Made by a program: the position numbers and the translations under genes. The notes below the pieces were generated by a model, which saw only the letters and a program-made list of their open reading frames with translations, ran no database searches and had not been told where the DNA came from. From an uncultured Pelagibacteraceae bacterium (GTDB lineage: Bacteria; Pseudomonadota; Alphaproteobacteria; Pelagibacterales; Pelagibacteraceae), in assembly GCA_902588975.1 (NCBI GenBank), contig CACIRJ010000002.1, forward strand, positions 62,001 through 126,000: a DNA stretch of 64,000 nucleotides, in the 5' to 3' direction. Below are positions 55,166-63,457 of this stretch, piece by piece. Positions within the stretch are counted from its first letter, which is position 1. Each line of letters begins with the position of its first letter.

Positions 55166-56950
55166 TCAACTAACAAGAGACTTTTGAGGTCTCATATCAC
55201 TCTTGCTTATACCAGCTACTTTAACTGGTTTTTTCATAGCATCTCTTCTGAATGGCTCACCTAATTCTTGATTTAGAATTATTTCTATAAATGTAGTAAT
55301 GCCCTTTTTCTGATCTTCACATGATTGTTTAATAGCTTTAGTGGTTTCTTCCATTGTATTTGCAATAACACCTTTTAAACCACATGCATTAGCAACTTTT
55401 GCATAACTTAACTCTGGATCTAACTCTGTTCCAACAAAATTATCATCGAACCATAAAATTGAATTTCTTTTTTCAGCACCCCATTGATAATTTCTAAAAA
55501 TTACCATCGTTATTGCCGGCCACTCTTCTCTTGCACACGAACTCATTTCATTCATACTTATTCCAAATGCTCCATCACCAGCAAAACCTATAACTGGAGT
55601 TTCTGGGCATCCAATTTTTGCTCCAAGAATAGATGGAAATCCATAACCACATGGTCCAAATAAACCTGGTGCCAAATATTTTCTTGGTTTTTCAAATGTT
55701 GGGTAAGCGTTACCAATTGCACAATTATTTCCAATATCACTTGAAATTATAACATCTTCTGGCATCCCAGCTTGAATAGCTCTCCATGCTTGTCTTGGAG
55801 ACATTCTGTCTTTATCTCTTTCTCTTGCTTCTTTATTCCAAACAGTTCCCGGATCATCATCCTCATGATCTAAACTTGTAAGAGTTTGCAACCATGCAGA
55901 TTTTGTTTGATGAATAAGATTTTTTCTATCTTCTCTACCATTATCTCCGGCATTTGATGAAAGTTTTTCTAATATTTGTTGAGCTACCATTTTAGCATCA
56001 CCACAAATGCCAACTGTAACTTTTTTAGTTAAACCAATACGATCAGGGTTCATATCTACTTGAATAATTGTTGCATCTTTTGGCCAGTAATCAATTCCAT
56101 ACCCTGGTAAAGTTGAAAATGGATTTAATCTTGTTCCTAATGCTAAAACCACGTCAGCTTTTGAAATTAACTCCATTGCAGCTTTAGATCCGTTGTAACC
56201 TAATGGGCCAACAGCTAATGGATGGCTTCCTGGAAAGCTATCGTTATGTTGATATCCATTACATACAGGTGCATCAAGCTTTTCTGCTAATTTTTTACAA
56301 TCATCAATGGCATCACCTATAACAACTCCTGCCCCAGATAAAATTACTGGGAATTTTGCTTCCGATAATAGTTTCGCAGCTCTATCAACAGCATCTTTTC
56401 CGCCACCTTGTCTTTCAAATCTAACAATTGGAGGTAATTCTATATCTATCACTTGTGTCCAAAAATCTCTTGGTACATTTATTTGTGCAGGCGCTGACCC
56501 TCTAAAAGCTTTTTCTATTACTCTGTTTAAAACTTCTGCCATTCTTGATGGATCTCTAACTTCTTCTTGATAACAGACCATGTCTTTAAATAAATTCATT
56601 TGCTCTACTTCTTGAAAACCACCTTGGCCCATAGTTTTGTTTGCAGCTTGTGGTGTAACTAATAGTAACGGAGTATGATTCCAGTAAGCAGTTTTTATTG
56701 GTGTAACAAGTCCTGTAATACCTGGACCATTTTGAGCAATCACCATTGACATTTTTCCTGTTGCTCTCGTGTAACCATCAGCAATCAATCCACCATTTGT
56801 TTCATGAGCAACATCCCAAAAAGTTATTCCTGCTTCTGGGAAAAGATCAGAAATAGGCATGAATGCAGAACCAATAATACCAAACGAATGTTCGATACCA
56901 TGCATTTGTAAAACTTTTACAAAAGCTTCTTCGGTTGTCATTTTAGCCAT
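55166..56950 (-). CDS. xsc: Sulfoacetaldehyde acetyltransferase
   Basis: This thiamine-diphosphate enzyme converts sulfoacetaldehyde and phosphate into acetyl phosphate and sulfite, the key desulfonation step for taurine and isethionate. The sequence is closest to Xsc within the acetolactate synthase superfamily: HETNGGLIADGYTRATGK, QNGPGITGLVTPIKTAYWN, and the ThDP/Mg motif GDGAFGISMNEM near residue 455. Its 594 residues are normal. A Shine-Dalgarno (AAGAAGGA) lies 8-10 nt before the ATG at 56950, supporting this start. It is divergent from suyAB and leads a run with FAH, a small protein and an aminotransferase. Confidence 0.93.
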   Translation of the reverse strand: MAKMTTEEAFVKVLQMHGIEHSFGIIGSAFMPISDLFPEAGITFWDVAHETNGGLIADGYTRATGKMSMVIAQNGPGITGLVTPIKTAYWNHTPLLLVTPQAANKTMGQGGFQEVEQMNLFKDMVCYQEEVRDPSRMAEVLNRVIEKAFRGSAPAQINVPRDFWTQVIDIELPPIVRFERQGGGKDAVDRAAKLLSEAKFPVILSGAGVVIGDAIDDCKKLAEKLDAPVCNGYQHNDSFPGSHPLAVGPLGYNGSKAAMELISKADVVLALGTRLNPFSTLPGYGIDYWPKDATIIQVDMNPDRIGLTKKVTVGICGDAKMVAQQILEKLSSNAGDNGREDRKNLIHQTKSAWLQTLTSLDHEDDDPGTVWNKEARERDKDRMSPRQAWRAIQAGMPEDVIISSDIGNNCAIGNAYPTFEKPRKYLAPGLFGPCGYGFPSILGAKIGCPETPVIGFAGDGAFGISMNEMSSCAREEWPAITMVIFRNYQWGAEKRNSILWFDDNFVGTELDPELSYAKVANACGLKGVIANTMEETTKAIKQSCEDQKKGITTFIEIILNQELGEPFRRDAMKKPVKVAGISKSDMRPQKSLVS

Positions 56951-56990
56951 ATCAAATCCTTCTTAATTCTATTTTTTAATTGTCAAAGTG

Positions 56991-57012
56991 CCCAATTCAT
57001 ATATAAATTGGG
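56991..57012. promoter_or_regulatory. Candidate operator dyad between xsc and suyA
   Basis: CCCAATT-N8-AATTGGG is a perfect 7-bp dyad in the 90-bp divergent spacer. It lies about 40 bp from the xsc start and 28 bp from the suyA start, a typical location for a regulator controlling both directions. It could also act as a hairpin in the suyA leader. Confidence 0.45.
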
Positions 57013-57040
57013 TCGAATTTCAAACAAAGAAATCGTCACA

Positions 57041-57328
57041 ATGGCTGGCACAGATATTATAATCCACGATGAAAAAGACAATGTAGGGGTTGTAGTTATT
57101 GAAAAAATTACTCCAAAACAAGACTGTGATTGCTGGATTATGGAAAATGATAAATCAGTAAAAATTCAATCGATGGATGAAATACCTTTGGGTCATAAAA
57201 TTGCTATGACTGATCTTAACGAGGGAGATACAATATTAAAGTACGGGCATGATATTGGCAAAGTCGTAAAATCAATTAAAAAAGGTGAGCATGTGCATGT
57301 TCACAACGTAAAAACTAAAAAGTGGTAA
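57041..57328 (+). CDS. suyA: (2R)-sulfolactate sulfo-lyase subunit alpha
   Basis: The small SAF-domain subunit of sulfolactate sulfo-lyase, which cleaves 3-sulfolactate to pyruvate and sulfite. The 95-residue frame from the ATG at 57041 starts [21 protein letters not shown] and contains [30 protein letters not shown] sequence shared with altronate dehydratase N-terminal domains. An upstream in-frame start at 57008 is less likely because it overlaps the operator-like dyad. The partner suyB follows after 1 bp. Context with xsc and apr genes favours SuyA over altronate dehydratase. Confidence 0.88.
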   Translation: MAGTDIIIHDEKDNVGVVVIEKITPKQDCDCWIMENDKSVKIQSMDEIPLGHKIAMTDLNEGDTILKYGHDIGKVVKSIKKGEHVHVHNVKTKKW

Positions 57329-57329
57329 A

Positions 57330-58496
57330 ATGGAAATTCCAAAAACATTTTTAGGATATAAAAGAGAAGATGGAAGAACAGGAACAAGAAATCATGTAAT
57401 AATTCTACCTGTTGATGATATTTCAAATGCTTGTGCTGAAGCTGTAGCTAATAATATTAAAGGTACGATTGCACTTCCACACTCTTATGGAAGATTACAA
57501 TTTGGAGCAGACTTAGAGCTTCATTTTAGAACAATGATTGGAACAGGAAAAAATCCAAATGTTGCAGCAGTTATAGTAATAGGTATTGAGCCTAAATGGA
57601 CAAAAAGAATTGTTGATGCAATTGCAACCACTGGAAAACCAGTTGAAGGATTTAGTATAGAAGGTGTAGGAGATATAGACACTATAGCAAGAGTTTCAAA
57701 GAAAGCTCAAGAATTTTCAATTTGGGCATCTGAGAAACAAAGAGAAGAGCGTCCTATAAGTGATTTATGGATATCAGTTAAATGTGGAGAGTCTGACACA
57801 ACATCAGGATTAGCATCAAATCCGACAGTTGGAAATTTAATGGATAAATTAGAGCCCTTGGGTGTTCATTTATGTTTTGGTGAAACATCTGAGCTAACGG
57901 GAGCTGAAACTGTGTGTGAAAAAAGAGGAAAAACACCTGAGGCTCAAGAGAAGTTTAGAAAAACTTGGAGTTCGTATAATGATTTTATCTTAAAAGAAGC
58001 AACTGACGATCTTTCTGAAAGTCAACCAACAGCTGGAAATATAGCAGGTGGACTTACTACAATCGAAGAAAAAGCATTTGGAAACTTTCAAAAAATTGGG
58101 GGATGCAAATTTATTGATGTACTAGAACCAGCAGAAGAACCAACTAAAGGTCCAGGCTTATACTTTATGGATACCTCATCAGCTGCTGCTGAATGTGTTA
58201 CTTTACAAGCTGCAGGAGGATTCAATCTTCACCTATTTCCAACTGGACAAGGAAATATAATTGGAAACCCAATTGAGCCAGTAGTAAAACTAACTGCTAA
58301 TCCTTTAACTGCTAGAACTATGAGTGAGCATATTGATGTTGATGTTTCTAAAATCTTATCAAGAGAAATGAATTTAGATGAAGCTGGTGATGAATTAATC
58401 AAAGCTACAATAAGAGTTGCAAACGGAAGATTAACTTGTGCTGAAGCATTAGGTCATAGAGAATTTGTGATGACTAAATTATACAGAAGTGCTTAA
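57330..58496 (+). CDS. suyB: (2R)-sulfolactate sulfo-lyase subunit beta
   Basis: The catalytic UxaA-type subunit (388 residues) partnering SuyA. Motifs include [19 protein letters not shown] at the start, [25 protein letters not shown] and [21 protein letters not shown], as in the sulfo-lyase/altronate dehydratase family. Separate SuyA and SuyB subunits are the usual arrangement. It is adjacent to suyA and convergent with the sulfite-exporter-like gene (4-bp overlap of ends). Confidence 0.88.
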   Translation: MEIPKTFLGYKREDGRTGTRNHVIILPVDDISNACAEAVANNIKGTIALPHSYGRLQFGADLELHFRTMIGTGKNPNVAAVIVIGIEPKWTKRIVDAIATTGKPVEGFSIEGVGDIDTIARVSKKAQEFSIWASEKQREERPISDLWISVKCGESDTTSGLASNPTVGNLMDKLEPLGVHLCFGETSELTGAETVCEKRGKTPEAQEKFRKTWSSYNDFILKEATDDLSESQPTAGNIAGGLTTIEEKAFGNFQKIGGCKFIDVLEPAEEPTKGPGLYFMDTSSAAAECVTLQAAGGFNLHLFPTGQGNIIGNPIEPVVKLTANPLTARTMSEHIDVDVSKILSREMNLDEAGDELIKATIRVANGRLTCAEALGHREFVMTKLYRSA

Positions 58497-59578
58497 GCTT
58501 TAAGCTTAGCTTCTCTTGCTTTGTTCCACTTAGAAATATAATTTCTTAAAATTGCAGCTCCAATACCAAGAACTACTGCTAATACAACTGATGTAAGTCC
58601 ATAAAAAACTGGAAGGTCTTTCGAATAATCTAAAATAAACTGTGCAATGTTACCAAGGTTTTTAGTTCCATTTGCTACTGTTTCAACAATTACGTCTTCT
58701 TTAATAAAAGTGTCATAAGCAATTGCAATTCCAACTAATAATAAAAGTACTGCTAAGATTGTTTTAAATTCTGAGCTATCAACTTTTTCACCAATTTTTT
58801 GACCAAACTGAACGCCAATAATTGAGCCAAGTATAAGTACAAAAACTAAAACAAGATCAATTGTGCCGTAATTAAAAGCATGAAGAACTGTTACGATTGC
58901 ACTTACAAATATTGTAACAAACAAAGATGTGCCAGGAATTAGTTTTGTTGGCATTCCAATAATATAAATCATTGCAGGAACCAATATAAATGCACCACCC
59001 ACTCCCATAATTGCTGCAATATATCCAACAATTAAACCAATAATAATTGGAGTAAATGCACTTTCATAAACTTTTGATTTTTTAAAACGCATTCGAAAAG
59101 GTAGCCCATGTATCCAATAATGAGTATGTAATTTTTTTCTAACAACAATTTTTTTTCTAGCCTTATCAATTTCTGATACTCCTTGAATAAGCATTAAAGT
59201 TCCAAGTATAGCTAAGATATACATGTAGGCTAAAGAGATAACGATGTTTATTTTTCCAATATCCTGAAAATAAGAAAAAGTTAAGATCCCTAGTAAGGTT
59301 CCAATGGTTCCTCCAACCACAATCATCAATCCCATTTTATAATCTAATGTTCCTTTTAAGTAATGGGTGGTTGAACCAGATACAGATGTACCTAAAATAT
59401 TGCTTGCTTCATTTGGGACTGCATAAGCTGGTGGAATACCTAAAAAAATTAAAAATGGTGTCATTAAAAATCCCCCACCTACACCAAATAATCCTGAAAG
59501 AATACCAACTGCTAAACTTAAACCAAATATAAAGAGTATGTTAATCTCGACTTGAGCAATTGGAAGAAAATATTCCAT
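58493..59578 (-). CDS. TauE/SafE-family sulfite exporter-like membrane protein
   Basis: A 361-residue membrane protein with about nine hydrophobic segments and two related halves: [18 protein letters not shown] near residue 29 and [18 protein letters not shown] near residue 188, the hallmark repeat of the TauE/SafE family. Between them lies a basic cytoplasmic loop. Family members export sulfite or sulfoacetate; placement between suyAB and the apr operon makes sulfite export the best guess. A short membrane protein is encoded 51 bp upstream on the same strand. Confidence 0.88.
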   Translation of the reverse strand: MEYFLPIAQVEINILFIFGLSLAVGILSGLFGVGGGFLMTPFLIFLGIPPAYAVPNEASNILGTSVSGSTTHYLKGTLDYKMGLMIVVGGTIGTLLGILTFSYFQDIGKINIVISLAYMYILAILGTLMLIQGVSEIDKARKKIVVRKKLHTHYWIHGLPFRMRFKKSKVYESAFTPIIIGLIVGYIAAIMGVGGAFILVPAMIYIIGMPTKLIPGTSLFVTIFVSAIVTVLHAFNYGTIDLVLVFVLILGSIIGVQFGQKIGEKVDSSEFKTILAVLLLLVGIAIAYDTFIKEDVIVETVANGTKNLGNIAQFILDYSKDLPVFYGLTSVVLAVVLGIGAAILRNYISKWNKAREAKLKA

Positions 59579-59629
59579 ATAATCTAACTATTCCTCTCAT
59601 AATCTAAAGTCAATGATTATAAGAATAAA

Positions 59630-59776
59630 TTAAATAAAATTTTGAAATGTTCCTAGTATTATAATTGCCCAAGTAAAAAATATAAAAAGATATAGAAAAG
59701 ATTTAATTATTTTTGAAAACTGATTTGAAACTAATAAAGGGATTTTCTTAATATTTTGATTAAAAGCTTGAAGCAT
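59630..59776 (-). CDS. Small single-pass membrane protein (48 aa)
   Basis: A 48-codon frame from the ATG at 59776 encodes MLQAFNQNIKKIPLLVSNQF... then a hydrophobic helix (about residues 26-45, FLYLFIFFTWAIIILGTF). It lies 51 bp upstream of the exporter-like gene on the same strand and could be an accessory subunit or part of its leader. Family unknown. Confidence 0.5.
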   Translation of the reverse strand: MLQAFNQNIKKIPLLVSNQFSKIIKSFLYLFIFFTWAIIILGTFQNFI

Positions 59777-59827
59777 ACCCGCGAAATACCACAAGTTTTA
59801 TTAAATGCAAATAATATTTAGTTAAAT

Positions 59828-60178
59828 TTAAAAAATAGTTGCCCCGAAGACTTTGACCTCATCTCCCTCTTCTCCAAGGACGAGTCGACCTAAAAAGTCT
59901 CCAGGTATCTCTGTACTGTTTTGTTTATAGATAACAGTTACGTACAAGCCTCTTCTCAAACAGCCTATAGCCTTGCACCCTTCTTTAAGGCTTGAGATTA
60001 GCTTATTGCTTGCCCATTGCTTGCCAAGCTCTACTTCGTTGGCCCCATAAAGCATTTGAGATGATAAATCCCTTGTAAAACCACCATAGTCTTTCATGTT
60101 GGAACATCTAACCATGTTATCCCATATAGGATCAGCAATTTTAATGATTTCTTCGTCTGATTTTTCGACAATACTCAT
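59828..60178 (-). CDS. Hypothetical protein downstream of aprA (116 aa)
   Basis: A soluble 116-residue protein beginning MSIVEKSDEEIIKIADPIWDN, with an N-terminal helical half and a C-terminal beta-rich half (GRLVLGEEGDEVKVFGATIF). The layout suggests a small alpha+beta fold, possibly cystatin/SnoaL-like, but I do not recognise it. It follows aprA after 9 bp on the same strand, so it is most likely part of the aprMBA operon. By counting five full 60-base lines its GC content is about 40%, slightly above neighbouring aprA lines (35-37%). Confidence 0.7.
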   Translation of the reverse strand: MSIVEKSDEEIIKIADPIWDNMVRCSNMKDYGGFTRDLSSQMLYGANEVELGKQWASNKLISSLKEGCKAIGCLRRGLYVTVIYKQNSTEIPGDFLGRLVLGEEGDEVKVFGATIF

Positions 60179-60187
60179 CTAAAATGG

Positions 60188-62047
60188 TTAGGAAGCTTGC
60201 TTCTTCTCTTTATCATCAACGATATGATAAACAGGCTTTTTCTCCATTTCAAATTTTCCAGTTTCAGGATCTCTTCTAGAAACAGTTAAACAATGCCAGT
60301 TTTCATCATCAAGTTTCATATGATCACCTCTATAATAATAGCCTGGCCAACGCGTTTCTTCTCTAAATAACGTATGATGAGCAACACATTCTGATGTTAC
60401 AGCTCTATGTTTAAGTTCCCATGCTCTCATCAATTGGTGATAATCTTCAGCTCCTACATGATCTAAGTCTTCTTGAAGTAATTGTAGCTGTTCTAAGCCT
60501 TTTTTAAGTAGATTATCATTTGTCATGTAATTATTTGTTAATCCACCACAATATTCATCCATAATTTTTTGTAGTCTTTGTAGCCCTTGTATTGGTAAAA
60601 TATAGCTAGGAGAAACTGTTCCTCCGGTAATTTCATTTCTTCCCACTGTATAGTTCTCAATTGGCTTAAATATTTCTTCTTTAAGCTTCTCTAATTGTGC
60701 ATCAGAAACTTCGATATCATCAGCTTTTTTATCTTGAATATATTTAACAGCAGCTTTAGACGCTAACCTACCTTCTGTGAATGAACCAGATGAAAACTTA
60801 TGAGCACTTCCACCAACTGCATCTCCTGCTCCAAATAATCCATCGATAGTCATCATTCTATTGTATCCCCAGAAATATTCATCAGGTGCTATATCTTCTG
60901 GTCCACTAACCCATGCTCCTGAACATGTAGCATGGGATCCCATTACATATGGCTCCGAGGTTGTTAATTCAGGATTTGTATATTTTGGATCAATATTTTG
61001 AGACGCCCAAACTACTGCTTGTCCAACTGTCATTCCTAAGAAATTTTCCCATCCAACCGTTTCTAAGTGTGGATCTTGGAAAGCTTCTTTTGTGACCATA
61101 TGGATTGGTCCACCGCCTGCAGCTGTTTCTTGAATAAATGCGTGATTTCTCAAACAAGTTGGTGTTGGATGATGGTCTATATATTCTCCTACTAATTCTT
61201 TAGTAGCTTCATACCATTTCTTTTCATAGTTTTCGCCATTAGCGTTTTGAGTATATGTTTTTAAATGAAGGAAATATGCTCCAACTGGACCATAACCATC
61301 TTTAAATCTACAAAGTACAATTCTATTTTCCATTTGAGTCATTTTTGCACCTGCTTGAATAGGTAATGCATAAGCAGATCCATTACTCCAAGGTGCATAC
61401 CATGTTCTACCCATACCTTCACCAACTGCTCTTGGTTTAAATATGTGAGATGCTCCTCCAGCAGAAACAACTACTGTTCTAGATTTAAATACATGAAAAT
61501 TTCCAGTTCTAACATTAAAGCCAACTGCACCAGCTATTCGATTTGGATTTTTTTCATCTTTTAAAAGATGAGTAATCATTATTCTGTTATAAATTTTATC
61601 AGCAGATTTTTTTGCAGCTTCAGCTACAATTGGTTTGTAACTTTCGCCGTGTATCATAATTTGCCACTTACCTTCTCTTTGATATCTTCCAGTTTCTTTA
61701 TTTTTCATCATTGGAAGACCCCATTCATCAAACATATGAACAGTTGAGTCTACGTGACGTGCCATGTCATAACCTAAATCTTCTCTAACAAGACCCATCA
61801 AATCATTTCTAGCGTACCTTACATGATCCTCTGGCATATTCTCACCCCACTGCATTCCCATATAACAGTTAATAGCGTAAAGACCTTGTGCAACGGCACC
61901 ACTTCTATCTATGTTTGCTTTTTCAACACAGATTATTTTCAAATCTCTTCCCCAGTGTCTTGCCTCAAAGGTAGCACCTGTTCCAGCCATACCTCCACCG
62001 ACAACTAGTACATCACATTCTTCAATGATTGTTTTGTGCTTAGCCAT
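60188..62047 (-). CDS. aprA: Adenylylsulfate reductase subunit alpha
   Basis: The FAD-containing catalytic subunit of APS reductase (619 residues). The N-terminal flavin motif CDVLVVGGGMAGTGA and the FAD block YLLQ-equivalent SAGGASHIFKP are present, as are GSHATCSGAWVSGPEDIAPDEYFWGYNRM and AGDAVGGSAHKFSSGSF-type cofactor contacts. In sulfur-oxidising organisms the enzyme runs from sulfite plus AMP to APS. Near xsc and suyAB, oxidation of sulfite released from sulfonates is the likely role. It overlaps aprB by 1 nt. Confidence 0.96.
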   Translation of the reverse strand: MAKHKTIIEECDVLVVGGGMAGTGATFEARHWGRDLKIICVEKANIDRSGAVAQGLYAINCYMGMQWGENMPEDHVRYARNDLMGLVREDLGYDMARHVDSTVHMFDEWGLPMMKNKETGRYQREGKWQIMIHGESYKPIVAEAAKKSADKIYNRIMITHLLKDEKNPNRIAGAVGFNVRTGNFHVFKSRTVVVSAGGASHIFKPRAVGEGMGRTWYAPWSNGSAYALPIQAGAKMTQMENRIVLCRFKDGYGPVGAYFLHLKTYTQNANGENYEKKWYEATKELVGEYIDHHPTPTCLRNHAFIQETAAGGGPIHMVTKEAFQDPHLETVGWENFLGMTVGQAVVWASQNIDPKYTNPELTTSEPYVMGSHATCSGAWVSGPEDIAPDEYFWGYNRMMTIDGLFGAGDAVGGSAHKFSSGSFTEGRLASKAAVKYIQDKKADDIEVSDAQLEKLKEEIFKPIENYTVGRNEITGGTVSPSYILPIQGLQRLQKIMDEYCGGLTNNYMTNDNLLKKGLEQLQLLQEDLDHVGAEDYHQLMRAWELKHRAVTSECVAHHTLFREETRWPGYYYRGDHMKLDDENWHCLTVSRRDPETGKFEMEKKPVYHIVDDKEKKQAS

Positions 62048-62517
62048 TAATAATAAACGCCTTGCTTAAATGAATTCTTGTCTAAAGTTGGTAAATCTTT
62101 TTCAGTATTTAAACCATGTGGCTCATTATATAAAATTTGTGAATTAATCTCTCCTTGATTGGGAGTATCAGCTTCAGCTAATTTTGGTATAAATTTTCCC
62201 CAAGGTTTTGTTGTTATTGGTGATACAAAATTCTTCTCTGTACCGTTTCTAAATTTAATTCTCCAAGAGATAGTTCCTTTTTCTTCTTCTCTTCTAACTC
62301 TAACACTATGACCCATTGGAGCAAAGTCAGCATATCCTCTTACATCAATTGCATGATTAGGACATGCCTTAACGCATGAATAACATTCCCAACAAAAATT
62401 TGGTTCTATATTTTTTGCTCTTCTAATAGTTTCGTCTATGTGCATGATATCCGATGGACATATATCTACACAGTGACCACAACCATCACATCTCGTCATG
62501 TATACAAAAGTTGACAT
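62047..62517 (-). CDS. aprB: Adenylylsulfate reductase subunit beta
   Basis: The two-[4Fe-4S] ferredoxin-like subunit of APS reductase (156 residues). Cluster ligands lie in CDGCGHCVDICPSD near residues 10-20 and CWECYSCVKACPNHA near residues 42-53. The C-terminal tail wraps around AprA in known structures and is present here. It sits between aprM and aprA, sharing 1 nt with aprA. Confidence 0.96.
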   Translation of the reverse strand: MSTFVYMTRCDGCGHCVDICPSDIMHIDETIRRAKNIEPNFCWECYSCVKACPNHAIDVRGYADFAPMGHSVRVRREEEKGTISWRIKFRNGTEKNFVSPITTKPWGKFIPKLAEADTPNQGEINSQILYNEPHGLNTEKDLPTLDKNSFKQGVYY

Positions 62518-62556
62518 ATCTACTTATTACCTTTCTTTAAAATTTTATCAATCATA

Positions 62557-63351
62557 TTAATAGTGCTTTGGTGCCTCACGTTTAATTCCAAGTCCAAATT
62601 GCTCCGGAGCATCTGCAGGTGGAGGTAAATTATCTCTAGATCCATCTGCTTCTGCTAAATTTTTTTGGATTGCAGCACCTGGTTTGTAAAACATGTGTGC
62701 AAATTTAGACCAGTAAACTCCTCCAAATAAAACTATGTTAGCAACTGCAAACAAAATTAAAAATAAAATACTTAAACTAGTAGATCCTGAATATTGGAAA
62801 TACGACCAAGCTAAACCAAACGTAGAAGATAATACTAAAGCTAAAACAAATAAATCTGCTTTTATGATTCTAAAAACTGAGTGAGCTTCAGCAGATACAT
62901 CTACTCTTAAAAAAAACCAAAACCAATAAGCTCCAAGGCAAGTTAAAATTGCACCAGCGTGCCAAATGACTGGCCAAATAGTTGGGGTCACAGCATTAGG
63001 AGAAGAATATCCAAATATCATAACGCCTGAACCAATCCAAAATAATATTGTTCCATACATTCCTAATACATGTGCAAATCTTCTTTTACCCAAACCTAAT
63101 TCAGATGTAGTTCCAATATCGTGTACTACTGTTTTAGAAATTATCGCTGTTTTCTCTCCAAGACTTAATTCTCTACTTGCTGCTTTTTTTGCTTTTTTAG
63201 CATTATTAAAAAAATATTTTACATTCTTCTTATGAATAATATCCATCAGTGTTCCAATCACTACCAATGCTAACATCAACAAAACAAATGCTTGCAAAGC
63301 AATTGAAGGAACTGTTGAGGAAAGGACAGCAAATGGATTTGTTGTGAACAT
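62557..63351 (-). CDS. aprM: AprM membrane protein (APS reductase-associated)
   Basis: A 264-residue membrane protein with about six hydrophobic segments, directly upstream of aprBA. It matches the AprM type found with aprBA in sulfur-oxidising bacteria that lack QmoABC, where it is thought to link AprBA to the quinone pool. A conserved GKRRFAHVLGMYGTILFWIG block contains a histidine that could bind haem. A ribosome site (GGAGA) precedes the ATG at 63351. First gene of the operon. Confidence 0.85.
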   Translation of the reverse strand: MFTTNPFAVLSSTVPSIALQAFVLLMLALVVIGTLMDIIHKKNVKYFFNNAKKAKKAASRELSLGEKTAIISKTVVHDIGTTSELGLGKRRFAHVLGMYGTILFWIGSGVMIFGYSSPNAVTPTIWPVIWHAGAILTCLGAYWFWFFLRVDVSAEAHSVFRIIKADLFVLALVLSSTFGLAWSYFQYSGSTSLSILFLILFAVANIVLFGGVYWSKFAHMFYKPGAAIQKNLAEADGSRDNLPPPADAPEQFGLGIKREAPKHY

Positions 63352-63404
63352 ATTATTATCTCCGCTAAATATAATACTAATCTAAGCTCATAATCTATAA
63401 AAAA

Positions 63405-63425
63405 TATTAGTTCAACTGACTAATA
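63405..63425. promoter_or_regulatory. Dyad upstream of aprM
   Basis: TATTAGT-N7-ACTAATA forms a perfect 7-bp dyad about 54 bp upstream of the aprM start. It overlaps a TTGAAC sequence on the minus strand that could serve as a -35 element. In such AT-rich DNA a chance dyad of this size is possible. Confidence 0.3.
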
Positions 63426-63457
63426 ATCTCATCTGAAGAAAAAAATGTTAATAAAGT

